Assembly (NCBI RefSeq): GCF_032854445.1
Contig: NC_088307.1
Span: 24,129,953-24,193,952, forward strand
Reading direction: 5' to 3'
Length of the DNA: 64,000 nucleotides
DNA from: Liolophura sinensis
Taxonomy: Eukaryota > Mollusca > Polyplacophora > Chitonida > Chitonidae
A program made the translations under genes and the position numbers. Shown here piece after piece: positions 12,201-18,502 of this stretch (the stretch's first letter is position 1; every line of letters starts with the position of its first letter). The notes below the pieces were generated by a model that was given only the letters and a program-made list of their open reading frames with translations, did no database searches and had not been told where the DNA came from.

Positions 12201-13903
12201 ACGAGACGTACATCTTCTCATCGAAAAATGCTTTAAATCTTATAATAGTTTTTCTCTTTGAATTTATTAGAAGTGAAGAATTTAGATTTTGCCCTTTGTC
12301 TTTCTCCCATATAAGGTTTTTTTCTGTTCTCTCTGCTGTTTATCAAATACAATAAAATTATTGAAACACCGTCTATAAGCTGAGGTGCTTTCTCTGTCGT
12401 CCGCGATAACTAGGTCAGCACTGCTCTCATTTTAGAAGCCGCCGCTACAAAGTTGAAGCATAATGTCCAGCGACAGTCGAATGCCTAGATCAGCCTCAGT
12501 GGTGCTTGGATTTATTTCCAGAATTGAACATGAATCCAGTTGTACAACAACCCAATTGTAACTCTGTAAATATTTAATCAGATTCAAAATCACCATCACA
12601 ACCCCTTTGAACCAGAAATACCTAGGCTGTGCTTCTGCTGGCTGCTCAGAAACTGTATAAATGAACAGTTTAAGCAGAGGAAGAAATATCCTTCCAGTAT
12701 GTTTAGTTTCCGAGAAAACTATTTATCACTTGGCCCTTTATAACTGAAGTCTACAATTTTATCTGCCATATGGTACTGCTTAGACTGTTACACGGGAAAT
12801 AACTTTGACGTTAGAGAACTAAAGTTAATTTGACGTCACCTTGCTGTCGATAATGGAGACATGATGAAGCTGTGAAAAGACGAAGTTTCACTGAACTTTT
12901 ACTGGGTTGAAAAAAATCTTAAAAAAATATTTAATGCTGGTTTAAGATACTGTGAACGGTAGTCTTTCAGCGGACATTAGTCAGGTGCTGTCTTTCACTT
13001 GAAAGAAAAAAGCTGCAGTGATATCTCCTATAATACCCCAGTGGAGCCTCTATGGCTTAGAGCTTAGCGTGTTAGAGTAGCACAGTAACTCAAGAACCTC
13101 TCACCAATGTGATCGCTGTGAGTTCAAGTCCACCTCATGCTGGCGTTCTGTCTGGTCATTCTTGGGAAGGTCAGCCAGCAGATTTCAACCCGGTTTCCTC
13201 CCACCGTATTGCTGGCTGTCGTTGTACAAGTTAACTATTTTTGAGTATGGTGTAAAACAGCAATCAGATAAATAAATAAACTGTGTCACATTATGTTGCC
13301 TTTAACACTCACAAAATACTTGTCAACCTATCGTCAGTACTCTAGGTGGGGCTTCAGTGTGCATACATGTAGTTAGTTTACCATTTGGACTGGTTGGAGA
13401 CAACAAGTACAATGATGACCCTTACAATACCCCAAGGGGGCTTCCGGGCCTAGTGGTTGGTGTGTTAGATCGGTACAATGCTTTCTTCCTTTTTATTTAT
13501 TCCTTTCTTTCCGCCTAAACTCTGCTCGGTTTTTCTCTAATCATAATGCTCTCCGTCGTCATATAGGTCAAGTATTCCAAAGTACGGCATAAAACACCCA
13601 ATCAAACAAAAAAATCAACCTCTTTCTGTCATAGAAGTGAAATACTCTGAATAATAAAACTATAAACTTTATTGACCCAAATCTTTGTTTTAAATGCAGG
13701 TGTTCTGGTCATACATCATCGGCATGTTAACCTCCTTGGAGAGTTTAACCCTGGAGAGGATTCACAGCGTTCTGAACATGTTCGCCATGCAGGGACCAAC
13801 CACCACAGAGTTCACGCTGGCGGAACTCAAGGCCTTTCTCGACAGGAAGGTCAAGGATCAACAGCTCATCTCATCCAATGGAATTTACAGACTCGCGAAA
13901 TAA
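154..13903 (+). CDS. ANAPC2: ANAPC2, C-terminal half (anaphase-promoting complex subunit 2), 7 exons
   Basis: Cullin-like scaffold subunit of the APC/C ubiquitin ligase, which with the RING subunit ANAPC11 catalyses ubiquitin transfer to cell-cycle proteins. Exons seen: 154-271, 3810-3985, 6723-7012, 8918-9077, 9944-10039, 10381-10610, 13700-13903. All junctions are GT-AG and every phase matches, giving 424 codons including the TAA stop. Recognisable blocks: VCEPVRKYLR, then SDTVRCVVSSLTDEG, an acidic stretch ending PDPVDADS, the cullin-homology core (SDIISMLVNIYGSKELFVNE; MLKDVADSRRINGHI), FWPSFREEK, RTLSWKPHLG, and the C-terminal winged-helix domain (VFWSYIIGML ... KVKDQQLISSNGIYRL). The animal protein is about 820 residues, so the N-terminal half lies upstream of this window. 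Two exons seed tandem arrays (see those entries). Family assignment is from remembered homologues; no search was run. Confidence 0.95.
191..2160 (+). repeat. 90-bp tandem array (22 units) seeded by the 3' end of an ANAPC2 exon
   Basis: The unit runs from the middle of exon 154-271 (LRVLDPAGVILELVCEPVRKYLR-coding) through its splice donor and a short intronic piece (gagtctggttgtcaggtaac). Junctions recur about every 90 bp from 271 to 2160. By eye, the position equivalent to the donor reads GTGAGT in 12 units, GCGAGT in 6, GTAGTC in 2 (one-base deletion), GGGAGT in 1 (near 1440), and is destroyed (GATGAG) in the last. Only the first unit is joined to the exon's real acceptor. A seven-unit block is itself duplicated (offset 629 bp). 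Reading frames stay open for long stretches on both strands only because 90 is divisible by three. Confidence 0.95.
2191..3235 (+). repeat. 65-bp tandem array, about 16 units, intronic
   Basis: The unit reads about ccaaaaagtcttcctgg, agaagtacatttgtatatg, ccctgacttgcatgataagc, tgttcacta. It begins directly after the 90-bp array, inside the same ANAPC2 intron. Units are nearly identical; a cctgg/cccag variant alternates between 2640 and 3060, suggesting duplication by dimers. No coding relationship is visible and the period is not a multiple of three. Confidence 0.95.
3236..3809 (+). other. ANAPC2 intron, non-repetitive part
   Basis: AT-rich intron between the 65-bp array and the acceptor at 3808-3809 (gttgtttag). 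It holds a short dispersed repeat (about 3540-3690, 'aatcaaacaaaatgtgtcacttgg') also seen near 23400-23470 and, inverted, near 15710-15790. No gene seen. Confidence 0.6.
3810..3985 (+). CDS. ANAPC2: ANAPC2 exon b (acidic linker)
   Basis: Acceptor gttgtttag before 3810, donor cagtg/gtgagt after 3985. One base completes the Arg codon from exon a; one base (G) is left and becomes GCT (Ala) with exon c. It encodes SRSDTVRCVVSSLTDEG, then a Ser/Asp/Glu-rich stretch and the conserved DPVDAD. Its 3' two thirds form unit 1 of the 141-bp array that follows. Confidence 0.9.
3895..5400 (+). repeat. 141-bp tandem array (11 units) seeded by the next ANAPC2 exon
   Basis: The unit spans the acidic-linker coding part of exon 3810-3985 (SNSDDEGEDWESWMPDPVDA-like), its donor gtgagt and about 55 bp of intron (atgacctcatctgtagaatg, then gggaggagggggaggggctg). 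The ggatgctgacagtgg element recurs from 3971 to 5380, ten periods of about 141 bp. Most units keep the gtgagt donor; two have lost it (tgatggtggttag near 4967, tgatgatggttag near 5250) and the last reads gtaatt. Downstream units show frame-neutral changes and a few indels, with no acceptor of their own. Confidence 0.95.
5401..6286 (+). other. ANAPC2 intron
   Basis: Intronic sequence after the 141-bp array. It contains a 115-codon open frame (5686-6033) with no recognised similarity and AT-rich codon use, which I treat as chance. A tRNA-like B-box-type stretch near 6085-6100 (gcaggatcaagtcc) may be an old SINE remnant. Confidence 0.4.
6287..6632. repeat. Imperfect inverted repeat (hairpin-type element) in ANAPC2 intron
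   Basis: Arms at about 6287-6353 and 6560-6632 are imperfect reverse complements around the core ctttaaagagaaaaggacat / atgcccttttctctttaaag, separated by about 200 bp. This fits a MITE-like fold-back. No target-site duplication was identified. Confidence 0.6.
6723..7012 (+). CDS. ANAPC2: ANAPC2 exon c (cullin-homology core)
   Basis: Acceptor tccattccag before 6723, donor gatgag/gtatgt after 7012. Phase 1 in, phase 0 out. It encodes SDIISMLVNIYGSKELF, LLADRILTQFNYETGRE, LELLKLMFGDAQLHYCEVML and KDVADSRRIN, the best conserved part of the family. Confidence 0.97.
7013..8604 (+). other. ANAPC2 intron
   Basis: Holds SINE tails: an inverted fragment near 7280-7340 (tttatttgattgatgtttta) and a + fragment near 7855-7905. 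A 111-codon open frame at 7561-7896 runs into the second tail and has no recognised relatives. Two 'acctgt(cg/ag)g..gacagg' segments near 7365 and 8350 resemble each other. No gene. Confidence 0.5.
8605..8862 (+). mobile_element. SINE (family A), diverged
   Basis: Related to the full-length copy at 61583-61854: 'gcatggcacaatgacccaataaccaatgc' head portion, 'gggtttcccctgggctctgc' middle and 'caatcaaataaataaatcaa' tail. It lies in the ANAPC2 intron just before exon 8918. Confidence 0.75.
8918..9077 (+). CDS. ANAPC2: ANAPC2 exon d
   Basis: Acceptor cccacccacag before 8918, donor cctgg/gtgaga after 9077. Phase 0 in, phase 1 out. It encodes VNAMILSAQFWPSFREEKIT through TKQYEALKGNRTLSWKPHLG; the FWP and RTLSWK motifs are typical of APC2 and related cullins. 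Confidence 0.95.
9562..9836 (+). mobile_element. SINE (family A), diverged
   Basis: Contains 'gagtaatgacccaggagcct', 'gagttcaagtctagctcatg', 'ctgccaggttttctcccacc' and an 'aataaataaac' tail, colinear with the full copy at 61583. Located in the ANAPC2 intron. Confidence 0.8.
9944..10039 (+). CDS. ANAPC2: ANAPC2 exon e
   Basis: Acceptor attcttccag before 9944, donor caag/gtatgt after 10039. Phase 1 in and out. It encodes LLSIDIELKDRTLNFTVSPL then HAAIIMQFQNQ, matching the beta-rich segment before the winged helix of APC2. Confidence 0.93.
10381..10610 (+). CDS. ANAPC2: ANAPC2 exon f
   Basis: Acceptor ttctgcatag before 10381, donor ttccag/gtagag after 10610. Phase 1 in, phase 0 out. It encodes RWSVEALSGVLQTPVSALRR, then WQSQGLLREETPDVFVLIEE and an acidic loop, equivalent to the first winged-helix-like part of the C-terminus. 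Confidence 0.95.
10946..11540. repeat. 18-bp tandem array (minisatellite) in ANAPC2 intron
   Basis: About 33 units of the type ggcttcatgcctgggtgg, with many point variants and a few indels. Because 18 is a multiple of three, long open frames exist on both strands (hexapeptide GFMPGW on +, KPHPGM on -). No splice context supports translation. Confidence 0.95.
11541..13034 (+). other. ANAPC2 intron, unique sequence
   Basis: No recognised gene, repeat or element was found; AT-rich intronic sequence between the 18-bp array and SINE copies. Confidence 0.5.
13035..13283 (+). mobile_element. SINE (family A), diverged but near full length
   Basis: tRNA-like head 'ggagcctctatggcttagag', then 'tgagttcaagtccacctcat', 'cccggtttcctcccaccgta' and the tail 'caatcagataaataaataaa'. 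Located in the ANAPC2 intron. Confidence 0.8.
13430..13615 (+). mobile_element. SINE (family A), internally deleted
   Basis: Head 'gggggcttccgggcctagtg' followed, after a gap, by the 3' body 'ctctccgtcgtcatataggt' and 'aaaacacccaatcaaacaaa'. Second SINE in tandem within the last ANAPC2 intron. Confidence 0.7.
13700..13903 (+). CDS. ANAPC2: ANAPC2 terminal exon (winged-helix C-terminus)
   Basis: Acceptor ttaaatgcag before 13700; stop TAA at 13901-13903. It encodes the ANAPC2 C-terminal domain, VFWSYIIGMLTSLESLTLER through KVKDQQLISSNGIYRLAK. In homologues this segment packs on the catalytic module with ANAPC11. Confidence 0.97.
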   Translation: MFWSYIIGMLTSLESLTLERIHSVLNMFAMQGPTTTEFTLAELKAFLDRKVKDQQLISSNGIYRLAK

Positions 13904-13919
13904 ATGGTCACGACCTTGA

Positions 13920-13925
13920 AATAAA
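13920..13925 (+). terminator. Polyadenylation signal AATAAA of ANAPC2
   Basis: AATAAA starts 17 bases after the last base of the stop codon, which would make a very short 3' UTR. It is the first canonical signal downstream. Confidence 0.6.
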
Positions 13926-14282
13926 ACTTACCTGTACATTAAAAAACAATCTTTGATGCATTCTGTTGTTTTTTACTTGTCTGAGATCACAGCGCTTGTG
14001 ACAGTCACAAAATGTAGGAGAAAAAAATATAGTAGGACATTTTACGAAGAATTGCCCCAAAATGTGACAAACTGCACATTGAGCTTTACAATTCTCATTT
14101 GTTACCTCTGAAATCTTTCCTAATTTGGCTTCACAACCTTGCATATTTCTTAAACACATAATTTGGACATAAAAAGGAAACCAGAGACACAAATTTAGTT
14201 CAAGGCCTCTGAAACCTCTGAAAATCGCAGTAGGCATCACTAAACCTCTCAAAACTATACACTGTATGTCAAAAGGTCTATC

Positions 14283-14390
14283 AGCAACCTGCGGATGGTT
14301 GTGGGTTTCCCCCAGGCTCTGCGCGGTTTCCTCCCACCATAATGTTGGCTGCCATCATGTAAGTGCAAAATAAATAAATAAATCAATAAA
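14283..14390 (+). mobile_element. SINE (family A), 3' fragment
   Basis: 'ctgcggatggttgtgggttt', 'cccaccataatgttggctgc' and an 'aaataaataaataaatcaat' tail. Intergenic, just downstream of ANAPC2. Confidence 0.75.
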
Positions 14391-15060
14391 ACTATGCATT
14401 AATATACTTTCATTCATTTTTTCAGATTAGTGTGAACAGAGTTAAAGGTGTTCAAACATATGAATTCTCAGGTGGGCTTTACGGACCTTGCTATCAGAAT
14501 TTAGGAACATCACAGGAAGTTTTTCCAGCTCTAATTATGACACTTACTAATGTTGAAGTAAGTACCCATGAGAAAAAGGTTACTGAAATAATGTTCCCAA
14601 AAATTCCTTCAGGAATCGAGGGAAAAAAGGTGATGTTACATCAGATATCATCAGAATAACTCATAAAGCCCACCATAGTATTCAAATATTTGAATGCCTT
14701 TCAATACTTGTTAAAAAAAAGTCTGACAAAATAAATGATAGTAATTTTAAGCATAATTCTCAGTTTTGTTTATGATATAAAACACCACTTCATATTTTAG
14801 CTTTCTTTTATTTTAAGACATTTCATGTCTATGAAAAATGCATTTACAAGGAGCCCGTCAGGGATTTAAAACTACGCTCACAAAGTATAGGTTCAATTTG
14901 ACAGGGAGTTTGTAGATTTGCACATACTCATTGTTTATGAGGCCTTGGTGACAATCACTGGCCAACAACTTGTAGGGCATTTTGTGCAATATGGAAAAAG
15001 ACCACATACCCTGCACCAATATGACATTTCCAAGTGGTCATTTCTTAGTCTGACTGTTTT
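14391..15060. other. Intergenic sequence, no feature recognised
   Basis: AT-rich; open frames of 75 and 101 codons on + (14432-14659, 14918-15223) show no recognisable motifs and the second overlaps a SINE. Nothing supported. Confidence 0.4.
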
Positions 15061-15064
15061 GATG

Positions 15065-15345
15065 GCCTTGAGCGACCGCTACAAAAGTCCTGGGAGACCC
15101 AGGATCTTTTCCGGTTTGGGTCATACCAGACTTCAAACATGGTACTTGTTTCAGGCTAGTTTGGTGTTCAGCTCTGAGATGATAAGAGTGAGGACTGGTT
15201 GGGTCAGTGTCAGTATAATGTGACTGGGTGGGGTGTCATGTCTGGTGTCTGTGGCATGATACTTCAGTGGCTGCATGGACTCGCACTGCTAGAAGAACCA
15301 GTACACAGTTGCAAGTACCACATAAAAGCCAAAGCATACAAACAT
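15065..15345 (+). mobile_element. SINE-like repeat (family C)
   Basis: Shares 'gtcagtataatgtgactggg', 'tggggtgtcatgtctggtgt' and 'catgatacttcagtggctgc' with copies near 17425-17775 and 22086-22425 on + and 51665-52020 on -. The head 'ggcctt..gcg' is only weakly tRNA-like here. Confidence 0.7.
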
Positions 15346-15854
15346 ATGTGCTTCAATCACAAAACTTGACTTCCTTCTTATGAGCGAAAATTTCTTGCTT
15401 AGGCAACAGTCAAATAATTTTTACATTCATACATGCGAACATTTAAGGCTAGTCAGGTACATGTAAGTCAAGACCTGCTCACTCCCTTTAATATCGATAT
15501 TTTGCGACTGAGGTATACGTTGTAAGTGCACGGCTTGTACTAGTTACTATCGTTTTTCCATACAGAAGTATCAGCTGTGATCATCTTGATGCGCTTGGAT
15601 CAATGTCCCAGCATTCACTTCACGTAGACAAGTACAGCACGTCTCGTCAGATAGGCTGTCATTAAGTGCACATTATACAAAATACATCTACAAGGCAATT
15701 ACTGTATTTCGCCTGAAAATTTGCATTTTTCAAGTGACTCATTTCGCTTGATTCTGACTGATTCATAAATCTTATAAGACCACTTAAAAGAATTCCTTGT
15801 GAAGTTTGAATAATTTCTTACAATAAAAAACTTAAGTGTTGGCATCAAAAGTTT

Positions 15855-16190
15855 ATAGGGCATCTGCTTCGGGTCGGTAGATCAGATCGGGACACACCCT
15901 GACCCTGGATCGGGACACACCTAAGCCCTTAAAAGAGAAAGTTTGGCTTCCTTGCTTGGCATTGAGCGTTAAGGGGATAGTGCAATGACTCGACCCTTAT
16001 CAGTATAATGGCTCGGGTGGGGCGCTTTCTTGCCTTCGGTAAGTCGTCGCAGTGAAGCAGCACAAGATAAAAGAGCGGTGGAAATCCGTCCTGCAACAAA
16101 GAGGCACATTACACGTACATGCACTCTAAGGACTCCTTTCCAGGCTAGGAAAGGCAATTCATACAATATCAATACGTATCAGTATATCCA
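15855..16190 (+). mobile_element. SINE (family B), near full length
   Basis: Body: 'aaaagagaaagtttggcttc', 'cagtataatggctcgggtgg', 'taaaagagcggtggaaatcc', 'catgcactctaaggactcct'. Other copies are at 48722-49062 (+), 32243-32510 (-) and 50790-51125 (-). It lies just beyond the 3' end of the TRUB2-like gene. Confidence 0.85.
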
Positions 16191-16217
16191 CACTGGATTA
16201 ATTACACAAAAGTTTAC

Positions 16218-16223
16218 TTTATT
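16218..16223 (-). terminator. Polyadenylation signal for TRUB2-like gene (minus strand)
   Basis: TTTATT on +, AATAAA on the minus strand, about 32 bases past the stop codon at 16255-16257. Confidence 0.6.
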
Positions 16224-16254
16224 TTAACATATGTGACCATCAAAACTTTGAATA

Positions 16255-17273
16255 TCAAGAGCTTGATGCTATTTCACCATTCTCCAGGCGCATATCTGGG
16301 GACTGCTTTTCCTCAGGCAAGTATTTCCTGTCATCGGTGACAAACTGGCCTGGTAACAATTTGTCAAATTCTAGGTTACTACGACAAAACTGAATGTTTT
16401 CTAGTATATGCTCCAGAGTCCAGTGTTTCCGTAACAATGCGTGTGTCAGTGTAAAATGCCCGTAACGAAGTCTTAAGATTTTTGAACACACTGCCGTGGA
16501 TCGAACGCTCAGTCCGATTTCATGGATGAGATTCTTGAAGTATGCTGCATTTTCGTTAATAGAATGAATTTCCAGGGTGAAATGAGGAAGGTTGAAGTCG
16601 ATGCATTTCACACCATAAACCAGCGGTGGAGTTAGACCTGTGGTGGGACGTATTATCCCCTTGATGCCATCTCGTAAGCATCCTGGCTTTGACGATCTAC
16701 CCTTGCGAAATCAAACGCGAGCCTCGAGTGGTTGGCTTGAGTAGATGCACAAATCTTATCTACCATGGCCTTCTTGATATGGTGGTACGATGTTCTTTCA
16801 ATGATTTTTCCATGCGTTGTGAAATTCCCTGTGGCCATTCCAAACTGGCCTGTCACGTGGTACACACGAATATATCGACAGTCTCTAATCATATTGGCAT
16901 CCCGAATTCCTTTGCCGAGGCCTAAAATCTGGACTCCAGACGAGTGCTTAGAAAGACGGCTGGGAACAGCGAATAGCCGAATGTCCGAGGGGATGTAACG
17001 CGAACCTAAGACTAGCCGATGATCTGACAGGTCATGCATTTCAGCAGGCACGTCTGTCGGCACGGGGAGGATGGTATCACTATCACGGATCGCGTTGCTT
17101 GACACTCTTGCCATTTTTCTCTCATACTTATAGCATGGAAGTTTATTCAAATCCTGAGTCAGTTTGAACTTTAAGACTTCCAGGACCTGTGCAATGTGAA
17201 CACCTGTCGGCTTCTGAACACAGAAAACCCCATTCAGTGCTCGGTAAGCCTGAGGAGCCCAGTCAAACTTCAT
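16255..17273 (-). CDS. TRUB2: TRUB2-like mitochondrial pseudouridine synthase, single coding exon with a one-base frameshift
   Basis: Start ATG is at 17273-17271; stop TGA at 16257-16255. Human TRUB2 is a mitochondrial TruB-family protein needed for mitochondrial mRNA pseudouridylation and translation. Visible family blocks: NGVFCVQKPTGVHIAQVLEV near the N-terminus (the KPxG motif), RLSKHSSGVQILGLGKG (motif II), CRYIRVYHVTGQFGMAT, QDAYEMASRG, then in another frame IIRPTTG...VYGVKCIDF, LIHEIGLSVRSTAVCSKILR, and HFTLTHALLRKHWTLEHILE. The frame breaks at 16657-16660, where a run of four G (minus strand) would need five to continue ASRG-IIRP; the downstream frame then stays open for more than 120 conserved codons. 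The catalytic Asp of motif II (RLD) is Ser here (RLS). It could be a living gene with an assembly indel, a recently inactivated gene, or a retrocopy. Total length, about 339 codons, is near the family's usual 331. Confidence 0.85.
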
Positions 17274-17321
17274 CCTGCTGATCTTCTCTACAGACGCCTA
17301 CCACATCAACAATTCTGATAC
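17274..17321 (-). other. Possible 5' UTR segment and splice acceptor of the TRUB2-like gene
   Basis: On the minus strand ttcattgtattttgtag/gtatcag places a plausible acceptor at 17322-17323, 48 bases before the ATG. If used, the gene has a 5' UTR intron, which would argue against a retrocopy. Confidence 0.35.
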
Positions 17322-17424
17322 CTACAAAATACAATGAAACCTCAATTATATTGAATCTTTGAGAATAGATTTTTGACTTTTTCCTCATGCAATTTCATCC
17401 TGCTGTATTTAGTTGGTGGACCAT

Positions 17425-17775
17425 TTTGGTGGCCTAATTTTTATAGCGTCTACATCGAGGTCAGGAGACCTGGGATCAAACCCGGGTCGGGTCATACTGG
17501 ACCATTAAAATGGCACTTGGTGCTTGGTGGCCTCACTCAGTAAAATGGGACTGGGTCAGGTATCACTCAGTATAATGTGACCCCCATCGAGTGTCAGTAC
17601 AATGTGACTGCTTGGGCCTCAGTATAATGTGACTGCGTGGGGTCTAAGAATAATGTGATTGCGTGGGGTGTCTTATCTGGTGTCTTTCTGCTACAAGTGT
17701 TACTTCAATGGCGGCAGCACTTTGGCGGCATGTACAAAAGGCTCCGCATCACCATTTTGCTGTAAAATTGTTTAG
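17425..17775 (+). mobile_element. SINE-like repeat (family C)
   Basis: tRNA-like head 'gcgtctacatcgaggtcagg', B-box-like 'gggatcaaacccgggtcggg', then four short tandem 'cagtataatgtgac' units and 'ttacttcaatggcggcagca'. The internal duplication is absent from the 22086 copy. Confidence 0.75.
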
Positions 17776-18399
17776 TATTACTTCAGTAATAACTCAAGCA
17801 TACATGTACATATGCAATTACATATATTCAGTTCGTAAAAAGTCAATTAATCTGAAATTTCATTCACATAAAAATTTCAGGTGTTTTTTTTCATTAACTG
17901 CTCACTGTTCTATACAACACTTCACTTTTCTCTACTTATAATTAAATTTTATTGATTAACAGAAATGGAACTCCTAGGTAAACCACCAACGTTTGCGTGA
18001 AATATATATGTGATTTACTTTTTTGCTGTTAGAAACCAACATCACCTTCTATTGATAGCTTGTCAATGCAAGATCTGCAGAAAGAAAGAAGTGACGGATA
18101 AGCATCATTCATAGACTACAGTGTTATCAAATTCAGACTGGTGATTCCGGTGCCAATGTATGTTCCTGTGTGATTGCACGAGAGGACAGCCTCGGTCAAT
18201 CATGCTAAAGTGGAAAGACCGACTATAAACAAATATTCTTAGCCCAGTTACACAAGTACATCACCTATTCATCTTATGTGCGCTGGTTTTGCGTCGTGTG
18301 CTAGGCACGCCATGCTTTATCCGTCATGTGCTAGGGCATACCGTATGGAACAACTACTGTCGGCAAGAGACCGGAAATAGAGCTGGGTTTTAAGTATGG
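17776..18399. other. Region between TRUB2-like and PPIL3, possible shared promoter
   Basis: The two genes are divergent, with start codons about 1.2 kb apart. I see no clear TATA box or other named site; SINE-like family C sequence occupies the TRUB2 side. Confidence 0.3.
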
Positions 18400-18499
18400 T
18401 CATTTCCTTCCGGTATTACAAGGGCTAAGGTTGACGGCTGCTGTAGTACAGTGTTCGTACCAACAACGCACGTGGATTTGTTTTGGTGGCGTTGTAGTT

Positions 18500-18502
18500 A
18501 TG
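18500..18502 (+). CDS. PPIL3: PPIL3 coding exon 1 (start codon only)
   Basis: The sequence gttgtagttATG/gtaagg puts the start codon exactly at a donor. Exon 2 starts in phase 0 with TCG GTC ACT (Ser-Val-Thr), so the product begins MSVT as expected for PPIL3, and the total then equals 161 residues. The 5' UTR lies immediately upstream; its start is not visible. Confidence 0.65.
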
